A DNA stretch of 5,013 nt from Pseudomonas sp. (GTDB lineage Bacteria > Pseudomonadota > Gammaproteobacteria > Pseudomonadales > Pseudomonadaceae), in contig DQGF01000425.1 in NCBI GenBank assembly GCA_003525045.1, forward strand, positions 3,389 to 8,401. Direction: 5' to 3'. Below, piece by piece: positions 1 to 4,529 of this stretch. A model generated the notes under the pieces. The model made no database searches. It worked only from the letters and a program-made list of their open reading frames with translations, and was not told the DNA's origin. A program made the translations under genes and the position numbers. Within the stretch, counting starts at the first letter, position 1. Each line of letters begins with the position of its first letter.

Positions 1-810
1 CTTTGTAGCAGGTACGGGGCTGGGCAAATGGCGGGCAATCAGCCCGCGATAGGCGGCAGCACCGAGGCAGGCACCGACAATCGGTGCAAAAATCGGAATC
101 AGGAAATAGGGGGTATCGCGCCCGCCGGTGAGCGAAATTTCACCCCAGCCAGCAAAGAAAGTCATCAGCTTGGGGCCGAAGTCCCGCGCCGGGTTCATCG
201 CGAAACCGGTCAGCGGGCCCATCGAGCTGCCAATCACGGCAATCAGCAGGCCGATCAGCAATGGCGCCAGCGGGCCTTTTGGCAGGCCATTGCTGTCGTC
301 GGTCAGGGACATGATCACGCCCATCAGGATGGCGGTGATGATGACTTCAACCAGGAAGGCCTGGGCTGTGGACAAGACCGGGTTGGGGAAGGTGGAGAAC
401 ACCGACGCCAGTTCCAGGCTGGCTTGGGTGCCACGAACCATTTGGTGAGTTTGTTCGAAATCGAAGAATAAATTGCTGTACAGCGTGTAAACCAACAGCG
501 CTCCACAGAAGGCTCCGGCGATCTGGGCCAGAATGTAGAACGGCAGTTTGCGCTTTTCGAAGTCAGCAAAAATGCTCAGGGCGATGCTGACAGCAGGATT
601 GAGGTGCGCCCCGGAAACGCCGGCGGTGAGATAGATCGCCATGCTCACGCCGACGCCCCAGATGATGCTGATTTCCCACAGGCCAAAGCTGGCGCCCGCA
701 ACCTTGAGCGCGGCGACGCAACCCGTACCAAAAAATATCAGCAGTGCAGTGCCCAGGAACTCTGCCATGCATTGGCTTGAGAGCGACGGTTGTTGTAAAG
801 CAGTTGTCAT
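1..810 (-). CDS. glpF: Glycerol uptake facilitator (aquaglyceroporin), 3' end cut by window
   Basis: Inner-membrane channel of the MIP family that lets glycerol diffuse into the cell, where glycerol kinase traps it as glycerol 3-phosphate. The frame is open from ATG at 810 to the left edge, giving 270 residues; family members have about 280, so only a short C-terminal tail and the stop are missing. Both pore NPA motifs are present: HLNPA at residues 69-73 and MNPARDFGP at 205-213. The residues that make the glycerol-selective filter in E. coli GlpF (W48, G191, F200, R206) align with W51, G194, F203 and R209, so this is a glycerol channel and not a strict water channel. The protein resembles E. 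coli GlpF along its whole length (for example AEFLGTALLIFFG near the N-terminus and GGRDTPYFLIPIF near the C-terminus). The start is chosen because GAGG lies six bases upstream; the next ATG, at codon 15, falls inside the conserved N-terminal helix. The neighbour beyond the left edge is expected to be glpK (inference). Confidence 0.96.
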   Translation of the reverse strand, partial: MTTALQQPSLSSQCMAEFLGTALLIFFGTGCVAALKVAGASFGLWEISIIWGVGVSMAIYLTAGVSGAHLNPAVSIALSIFADFEKRKLPFYILAQIAGAFCGALLVYTLYSNLFFDFEQTHQMVRGTQASLELASVFSTFPNPVLSTAQAFLVEVIITAILMGVIMSLTDDSNGLPKGPLAPLLIGLLIAVIGSSMGPLTGFAMNPARDFGPKLMTFFAGWGEISLTGGRDTPYFLIPIFAPIVGACLGAAAYRGLIARHLPSPVPATK

Positions 811-816
811 CGAAAA

Positions 817-820
817 CCTC
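817..820 (-). promoter_or_regulatory. glpF ribosome binding site
   Basis: The minus strand reads GAGG followed by TTTTCG and the ATG at 810, a spacing of six bases. This fixes the glpF start. The site is directly preceded by the A-rich motif at 821-832, so a protein bound there would block ribosome entry. Confidence 0.75.
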
Positions 821-832
821 GTTTTTGTTGTT
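821..832 (-). promoter_or_regulatory. Candidate Hfq/Crc catabolite-repression (CA) motif at glpF start
   Basis: The minus strand reads AACAACAAAAAC, four consecutive A-purine-N triplets, and includes an exact match to the AAYAAYAA motif that Hfq with Crc binds on catabolic mRNAs in Pseudomonas. It ends exactly where the Shine-Dalgarno GAGG begins, the usual place for such sites. Inference: glpF translation is repressed when a preferred carbon source such as succinate is present. The short motif can arise by chance, but its position makes that less likely. Confidence 0.6.
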
Positions 833-837
833 GTCTG

Positions 838-863
838 GCGCTTTTTCATCAAGGTCAAAGCGC
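838..863 (-). other. glpF leader hairpin 2 (7-bp perfect stem)
   Basis: GCGCTTT at 838-844 pairs perfectly with AAAGCGC at 857-863 across a 12-base loop. It lies in the glpF 5' untranslated region, five bases upstream of the A-rich CA motif. No uridine run follows on either strand, so it is not an intrinsic terminator. It may keep the downstream A-rich motif and ribosome binding site unpaired, or slow mRNA decay (inference). Confidence 0.5.
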
Positions 864-870
864 GATGTTC

Positions 871-901
871 GCCGAGGCAGGATCCCCATCCTGTTCTCGG
901 C
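871..901 (-). other. glpF leader hairpin 1 (12-bp interrupted stem)
   Basis: GCCGAG (871-876) pairs with CTCGGC (896-901), and CAGGAT (878-883) pairs with ATCCTG (888-893), around a four-base loop at 884-887. One base at 877 faces two at 894-895. The resulting stem is strong and GC-rich, and sits about 60-90 bases upstream of the glpF start, inside the leader predicted from the promoter at 951-979. No uridine run follows it on either strand, so termination is not supported. Its role is unknown; RNA stability or a protein site are possibilities. Confidence 0.55.
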
Positions 902-938
902 TTACTGCCGGGTGCTGCGGTGAAGCAGTTGTGCTGTA

Positions 939-950
939 TTCGTATTCGAA
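939..950 (-). promoter_or_regulatory. Candidate GlpR operator overlapping the glpF transcription start
   Basis: TTCG (939-942), TATT, CGAA (947-950) form a palindrome with a four-base centre. The left part is also a tandem repeat, TATTCG twice at 937-948. It lies directly downstream of the predicted glpF -10 box, where a bound repressor would block initiation. The DeoR-family regulator GlpR represses glp genes in Pseudomonas and recognises TCG-containing repeats in E. coli. Assignment to GlpR is inferred from position and gene; the match to the E. coli decamer consensus is only partial. Confidence 0.5.
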
Positions 951-979
951 AAAATATAGACAAGAAACGCTGCTGTCAA
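951..979 (-). promoter_or_regulatory. Predicted sigma-70 promoter of glpF
   Basis: On the minus strand a perfect TTGACA (979-974) is followed after 17 bases by TATTTT (956-951), or after 15 bases by TATATT (958-953). The first has the ideal spacing and the second the better hexamer. Transcription would start around 940-948, inside the palindrome at 939-950, giving a leader of roughly 130-140 bases with two hairpins. This is the best promoter match in the divergent region. Confidence 0.6.
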
Positions 980-985
980 AGGTCG

Positions 986-1007
986 AAAGTGAACCGTCAG
1001 TCACTTT
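986..1007. promoter_or_regulatory. 7-bp inverted repeat upstream of the glpF promoter
   Basis: AAAGTGA at 986-992 is mirrored by TCACTTT at 1001-1007 across eight bases. It lies seven bases upstream of the glpF -35 box, a typical place for an activator. It resembles a CRP/Vfr half-site pair (GTGA...TCAC), but the centre is eight bases, not six, so I do not assign it to Vfr. The bound protein, if any, is unknown. Confidence 0.35.
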
Positions 1008-1010
1008 TCA

Positions 1011-1043
1011 ACTATTAGTCATGTGAATGACACTATTGTTCAC
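1011..1043. repeat. Repeat cluster: ACTATT direct repeat with GTCAT palindrome between
   Basis: ACTATT occurs at 1011-1016 and again at 1032-1037, 21 bases apart, which is two helical turns. Between them GTCAT (1018-1022) and ATGAC (1027-1031) form a palindrome around GTGA. GTTCAC at 1038-1043 is the inverse of GTGAAC at 989-994. The arrangement looks like a protein-binding region between the divergent genes glpF and ybaK, but I do not recognise a specific regulator and chance is possible. Confidence 0.3.
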
Positions 1044-1130
1044 CCAAGAGACTGAACGTGGACGGACGGCAGCCTGCAGCCCCAGTCGCCGAGACAGCGC
1101 CGCAGTAGAGCCTTTTAGTGACCAATGACC

Positions 1131-1136
1131 TAGAAT
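1131..1136 (+). promoter_or_regulatory. Weak candidate -10 box for ybaK
   Basis: TAGAAT matches five of six positions of the sigma-70 -10 consensus and sits 48 bases before the ybaK ATG, giving a leader of about 35 bases. No convincing -35 hexamer is seen 16-18 bases upstream. It is offered only as the best site near the gene. Confidence 0.3.
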
Positions 1137-1168
1137 CCAGCGCAGTCTTTTTCTACTGCCGCCAAGCC

Positions 1169-1173
1169 AGGAG
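1169..1173 (+). promoter_or_regulatory. ybaK ribosome binding site
   Basis: AGGAG ends five bases before the ATG at 1179. It supports that start over any other in the frame. Confidence 0.75.
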
Positions 1174-1178
1174 CTGCC

Positions 1179-1649
1179 ATGACCCCCGCATTGGATTTGT
1201 TGAAAAAAGTTCGTGCCGAACATCGCGTGCACAGTTACGACCATGATCCCAAGGCAGCGTCCTATGGGCTGGAGGCCGCGGAGAAACTGGGATTGGACCC
1301 GGCGCAGGTGTTCAAGACATTGCTGGCGGCCAGTGAGAAAGGTGAATTGCTGGTGGCGGTGGTGCCAGTCGTCGGAAGTCTGGACTTGAAGGGGCTGGCT
1401 CACGCGGCGGGGGTGAAAAAAGTGGAAATGGCCGACCCTGCCGCTGCGCAACGATCCACCGGTTACCTCTTGGGCGGGATCAGTCCGCTGGGGCAAAAAA
1501 AGCGCCTGCGCACCTTTATTGATAGTTCGGCTCAGCCCTTTGCCAGTATTTTTGTCAGTGCCGGTCGTCGCGGTCTGGAAGTCGAGTTGGCACCTGCCGT
1601 GCTGGCCGAACACACGCAGGCGAAGTTCGCCCATATCGGCCGTGCCTGA
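1179..1649 (+). CDS. ybaK: Cys-tRNA(Pro)/Cys-tRNA(Cys) deacylase, YbaK/EbsC type
   Basis: Cytoplasmic trans-editing enzyme that hydrolyses cysteine from tRNA(Pro) mischarged by prolyl-tRNA synthetase. The single YbaK/EbsC (aminoacyl-tRNA deacylase) domain fills all 156 residues, the usual length of a stand-alone member. Seen directly: the FKTL motif at residues 45-48, with K46 at the same number as the essential lysine of Haemophilus influenzae YbaK, and the family signature [11 protein letters not shown] at 95-105. The first ATG is preceded by AGGAG at good spacing and the gene ends in TGA. It is divergent from glpF and convergent with the MFS gene, so it is probably transcribed alone. There is no obvious link to glycerol use; the proximity is probably only positional. 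Editing family is near certain; Cys-tRNA(Pro) specificity rests on family resemblance. Confidence 0.94.
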   Translation: MTPALDLLKKVRAEHRVHSYDHDPKAASYGLEAAEKLGLDPAQVFKTLLAASEKGELLVAVVPVVGSLDLKGLAHAAGVKKVEMADPAAAQRSTGYLLGGISPLGQKKRLRTFIDSSAQPFASIFVSAGRRGLEVELAPAVLAEHTQAKFAHIGRA

Positions 1650-1695
1650 CGAGGGCAATGAGACCGGCGCTGTATGGCTAGGCTCTCTGTAGAAC

Positions 1696-1720
1696 TGTAG
1701 GAGCGAGGCTTGCCCGTGAA
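1696..1720 (+). repeat. Single REP sequence
   Basis: A 25-base repetitive extragenic palindrome that begins TGTAGGAGC and matches the left arm of the REPIN at 3203-3227 at 20 of 25 positions. It lies between the convergent ybaK and MFS genes. No inverted partner follows in the required orientation, so it is a singlet. Such repeats are typical of P. fluorescens-group genomes and are spread by RAYT transposases encoded elsewhere. Positions 10 and 20 of the repeat differ from the REPIN arm in a paired way (G and C here, C and G there), preserving its internal stem. Confidence 0.75.
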
Positions 1721-1733
1721 GCTTTTTGCTTCA
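1717..1733. other. Hairpin between convergent genes, overlapping the MFS stop codon
   Basis: TGAAGC (1717-1722), five T, then GCTTCA (1728-1733) form a perfect 6-bp stem with a five-base loop. Its right arm contains the MFS stop codon and its left arm overlaps the REP. No uridine run follows on either strand, so it is not a standard intrinsic terminator, though it could protect the 3' ends of both mRNAs. No better terminator is visible between the two genes. Confidence 0.35.
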
Positions 1734-3047
1734 GGCTACCCGATTCAAATCGTTATGCCTCGTCTCCTTCAGGCACAGCACCGCTATCAAGCTCAACACC
1801 GCCGCCCCCGACACATACCCGCCGACGTAGCTCAAACCACCCATCGCCACCAGCTTCTGCGCAAAGAACGGCGCCGCCGAAGCTCCGACTATCCCGCCCA
1901 GGTTGTAGGCTGCCGAAGCGCCGGTATAACGCACGTGGGTCGGAAACAGCTCTGGCAGCAGCGCCCCCATCGGCGCGAACGTCACGCCCATCAGAAACAG
2001 CTCGATGCACAGGAACAGCGCCACGCCCCAGGTCGAACCCTGGGTCAGCAGCGGTTCCATCAAGAACCCGGACAGAATCGCCAACACCCCACCGATGATC
2101 AGCACCGGTTTGCGCCCGTAACGGTCGCTGGCCCAGGCCGACAACGGCGTAGCAGCGGCCATGAACAGTACGGCGAAGCACAGCAGCGCGAGGAAGGTTT
2201 CGCGGGTGTAACCGAGCGTCGATACGCCATAACTCAGGGAAAATACTGTCGAGATGTAGAACAGCGCGTAGCACACCACCATGGACCCGGCACCCAACAG
2301 CATGGGCGCCCAGTATTGGCTGAGCAGTTCCACCAACGGAATCTTCACTCGTTCCTGGCGAGCCATGGCATTGGCGAACACCGGTGTTTCGTGGAGTTTG
2401 AGGCGCACATACAGACCCACCATCACCAGCGCGGCACTGAGCAGGAACGGAATTCGCCAGCCCCACGAGCGGAACTGTTCGTCGTCCAGGGTCATGGCGA
2501 GGGTCAGGAACAGACCGTTAGCCGCGAGAAAGCCGATCGAAGGGCCAAGCTGTGGAAACATGCCGAACCAGGCGCGCTTGCCTTTGGGCGCATTCTCCGT
2601 CGCCAGCAGCGCTGCGCCGCCCCATTCCCCACCCAATCCCAAACCCTGGCCGAAGCGCAGCACGCAGAGGAGGATCGGTGCCCAGGCCCCGATGCTGTCA
2701 TAACCCGGCAGCACGCCGATCAGCGTGGTGCACACGCCCATCAATAGCAGTGAGGCAACCAGTGTCGATTTGCGCCCGATGCGGTCACCGAAATGGCCGA
2801 ACAGCGCCGAGCCCAGCGGTCGTGCAAGAAAAGCGATACCAAAGGTCAGGAACGCCGACAGCATCTGGGCCGTGCCGGAAGTCTGCGGAAAGAACACCGG
2901 GCCGATCACCAGCGCAGCGGCAGTGGCATAGACGTAGAAGTCGTAGAACTCGATGGCGGTACCGATGAAGCTCGCGGTGGCCACCCGGGTGGCGGAGTTC
3001 GTCGGTTGCGCAGGCGTGGTGTCGTTATAAGTCGTGCTGGTCGTCAT
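1731..3047 (-). CDS. MFS transporter, metabolite:H+ symporter (MHS) type, YhjE-like
   Basis: Inner-membrane secondary transporter, probably importing an organic acid or related metabolite with protons; the substrate cannot be told from sequence. At 438 residues it has the usual MHS length and about 12 hydrophobic helices. Seen directly: the MFS loop motif GHFGDRIGRK at residues 84-93, its second-half counterpart DRYGRK at 308-313, the MHS-type segment RFGQGLGLGGEWGGA at 131-145, SWGWRIPF at 194-201, and PELFPTHVRYTGAS at 365-378. It resembles E. coli YhjE from the segment SFIGTAIEFYDFY (26-38) almost to the C-terminus. The start at 3047 is preferred because AGGGA lies seven bases upstream; an in-frame ATG at 3068 would add seven residues but has only a GGGG three bases ahead. 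The gene is on the same strand as corB but 235 bases away with a REPIN between, so it is probably a separate transcript. It converges with ybaK. Confidence 0.93.
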   Translation of the reverse strand: MTTSTTYNDTTPAQPTNSATRVATASFIGTAIEFYDFYVYATAAALVIGPVFFPQTSGTAQMLSAFLTFGIAFLARPLGSALFGHFGDRIGRKSTLVASLLLMGVCTTLIGVLPGYDSIGAWAPILLCVLRFGQGLGLGGEWGGAALLATENAPKGKRAWFGMFPQLGPSIGFLAANGLFLTLAMTLDDEQFRSWGWRIPFLLSAALVMVGLYVRLKLHETPVFANAMARQERVKIPLVELLSQYWAPMLLGAGSMVVCYALFYISTVFSLSYGVSTLGYTRETFLALLCFAVLFMAAATPLSAWASDRYGRKPVLIIGGVLAILSGFLMEPLLTQGSTWGVALFLCIELFLMGVTFAPMGALLPELFPTHVRYTGASAAYNLGGIVGASAAPFFAQKLVAMGGLSYVGGYVSGAAVLSLIAVLCLKETRHNDLNRVA

Positions 3048-3068
3048 GCGGTTATCCCTGACAGTCAT

Positions 3069-3202
3069 GTGCCCCAGTGGAGCGAATTATTATGGTCGAA
3101 CACCCAGGGATGTGGGTTTTAAAGCGCAGAGTGCGGGTAGCACAGGGGTATGGCGGGGCTTGGGTAAGCGGATTGGATTATGCCACGACCAATGGCGTTT
3201 TT
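3069..3202 (-). promoter_or_regulatory. Upstream region of the MFS gene, promoter not resolved
   Basis: This gene-free stretch precedes the transporter and should hold its promoter. The best -10-like hexamer on the minus strand is CATAAT (3094-3089), about 42 bases before the start codon at 3047, but no good -35 is seen at proper spacing. No clear operator palindrome was found. The call is by position only. Confidence 0.25.
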
Positions 3203-3270
3203 TGTAGGAGCCAAGCTTGCTGGCGAAAGCGTTCTCAAGGATGCCTTCGCCGGCAAGCCTGGCTTCTACA
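3203..3270. repeat. REPIN (inverted pair of REP sequences)
   Basis: Two 25-base REPs face each other: 3203-3227, starting TGTAGGAGCC, and 3246-3270, whose reverse complement starts TGTAGAAGCC. They agree at 22 of 25 positions and are separated by 18 bases, so the whole 68-base unit can fold into a long hairpin. This is the REPIN form known from P. fluorescens, a non-autonomous element moved by a RAYT (REP-associated tyrosine) transposase encoded elsewhere. It lies 11 bases after the corB stop and may stabilise the corB mRNA end or stop transcription before the MFS gene. A run of T at 3198-3203 precedes it on the plus strand, the wrong side for an intrinsic terminator of corB. Confidence 0.88.
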
Positions 3271-3281
3271 GGGATGTGATT

Positions 3282-4517
3282 TCAAGCAAGGGTTTGTACT
3301 GCGGTTGTATGCCAGATCAACACACGGGTAACGCGGTTGTCCTCGGTTTCGAGGATCTCCAGCCGATAACGTCCGATCTTCAGGCACACCGCGCGCTCGG
3401 GAATCGTCTCCAGCGCTTCGGTCACCAACCCGTTGAGGGTTTTCGGGCCGTCACTGGGCAGGTGCCAGCCGAGGCTCTTGTTCAGGTCGCGAATCGACGC
3501 CGCGCCATCGATCACCAGTCGTCCATCGGCCTGCGGATGGATATGCGGGTTATCCAGGCTGTGCTGGCTTTCGAACTCGCCGACGATTTCTTCAAGAATG
3601 TCTTCCAGGGTCACGATACCGAGCACTTCGCCATACTCATCGACCACCATGCCCAGGCGCCGCTGCTGTTTATGGAAATTCAGCAATTGCAGCTGCAGCG
3701 GGGTGCTTTCCGGCACGAAGTACGGCTCATGGCTGGCCGCCAGCAAGTCTTCCAGTGTCAGGCTGCCATCAGGCAGCAAGTGGCGGATCTGCCGGGTGTT
3801 GAGCACCGCTTCGACCTGGTTGATGTCGCTGTGGAACACCGGCAGGCGGGTGCGTTTGTTGTTGCGCAGTTGTTCGATGATGTCCGGGAGCGAGTCGTCG
3901 AGGTTGATCCCGTCGACGTCACTGCGTGGCACCAGAATGTCGTTGACCGTGATGTTGTCCAGCGCGTGGATGCCCGACAATGGGTGCGGGCGACAGATCG
4001 GCTGTTCGTGATCGTCGCGCCGATCACTCGGCGACTCATCTTCACTCTGCTGCACCACTTTGGCTTTGCGGGCGAACGGTCGCATCAGCAACTGGCTGAT
4101 GCCATTGAGCAGCCAAGCGGCCGGATAGATGATTTTCAGCGGTGCGCGGAGCAGGGTGTTGCCCAGGGCCAGGATCGCATCGGGATAGCGGACGGCGAGG
4201 GTGCGCGGCAGGTAGTCGGCGAACACCAGCAAAATGGCGCCAGCGCCGATGCAAGCGGCCCATGGACCATTTTCGGCCCAGATGAATATCGCCAGCAGGG
4301 TGCTGATGACCACCACCAGAGCGCGGCACAGGGTGTTGCAGAGGATCAGGCTGGTGAGCGGGAAACTCAGCTTCGCCACCGGTTTGTCGCTTGAGCGCGA
4401 GGCGTTGCGCTGGGCCAGCAAGTGTTGTTGTGCCGCTTCGATGGCGGTAAACAGTCCCGACCATAAAATCAGCAGGGCCATTACTGCGAGCATCGGCCCG
4501 ATGGGCAAGTCGTCCAT
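3282..4517 (-). CDS. CNNM/CorB-type membrane protein with CBS pair and CorC domain
   Basis: Probable inner-membrane protein of the CorB/CNNM family, linked in other bacteria to magnesium transport or efflux; some members are annotated hemolysin-like. Domain order in 411 residues: transmembrane DUF21/CNNM domain (about 1-150, with hydrophobic segments near 8-30, 53-78, 88-102 and 125-145), a charged linker (151-175), a CBS pair (about 190-315) and a C-terminal CorC_HlyC domain (about 325-405). The clearest signature is DEYGEVLGIVTLEDILEEIV at 293-312, the second CBS motif of this family. PRSDVDGI at 197-204 matches the start of the first CBS region. The first helix motif, usually close to FSGSETA, reads FTAIEAA at 23-29, keeping only the acidic residue and its flanks, so transport activity is less certain than the fold. 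The start at 4517 lies 12 bases after the ypjD stop, with only a weak ACGGG site, suggesting translational coupling. E. coli corB (yfjD) is also next to ypjD. Confidence 0.9.
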   Translation of the reverse strand: MDDLPIGPMLAVMALLILWSGLFTAIEAAQQHLLAQRNASRSSDKPVAKLSFPLTSLILCNTLCRALVVVISTLLAIFIWAENGPWAACIGAGAILLVFADYLPRTLAVRYPDAILALGNTLLRAPLKIIYPAAWLLNGISQLLMRPFARKAKVVQQSEDESPSDRRDDHEQPICRPHPLSGIHALDNITVNDILVPRSDVDGINLDDSLPDIIEQLRNNKRTRLPVFHSDINQVEAVLNTRQIRHLLPDGSLTLEDLLAASHEPYFVPESTPLQLQLLNFHKQQRRLGMVVDEYGEVLGIVTLEDILEEIVGEFESQHSLDNPHIHPQADGRLVIDGAASIRDLNKSLGWHLPSDGPKTLNGLVTEALETIPERAVCLKIGRYRLEILETEDNRVTRVLIWHTTAVQTLA

Positions 4518-4529
4518 TAATGCGGCCCG

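Noticed and set aside
28..471. 147-codon plus-strand frame opposite the 3' part of glpF
   Set aside because: The minus strand here encodes the second NPA motif and conserved GlpF helices; the plus-strand product is low-complexity and polar.
871..901. Intrinsic terminator or attenuator in the glpF leader
   Set aside because: The stem is strong, but no uridine run follows on either strand and no alternative anti-terminator pairing was seen.
986..1007. Vfr/CRP binding site
   Set aside because: The half-sites GTGA and TCAC are present but eight bases apart, not six, so the match fails the consensus.
641..1018. 125-codon plus-strand frame across the 5' part of glpF and its leader
   Set aside because: It overlaps the glpF N-terminal coding region, promoter and hairpins, and its product shows no domain.
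1008..1658. 216-codon open frame on the minus strand opposite ybaK
   Set aside because: It covers the whole of a well-supported deacylase gene in antisense and has no recognisable motif.
1710..2747. 345-codon open frame on the plus strand opposite the MFS gene
   Set aside because: The product is dominated by H, Q and R and mirrors the codons of a convincing membrane transporter. No ribosome site or domain supports it.
3180..4394. 404-codon open frame on the plus strand opposite corB
   Set aside because: It lies almost wholly antisense to a gene with clear CBS and CorC motifs, its product is rich in H, Q, R and D with no recognisable domain, and it starts without a ribosome site. It is a by-product of high-GC codon use.
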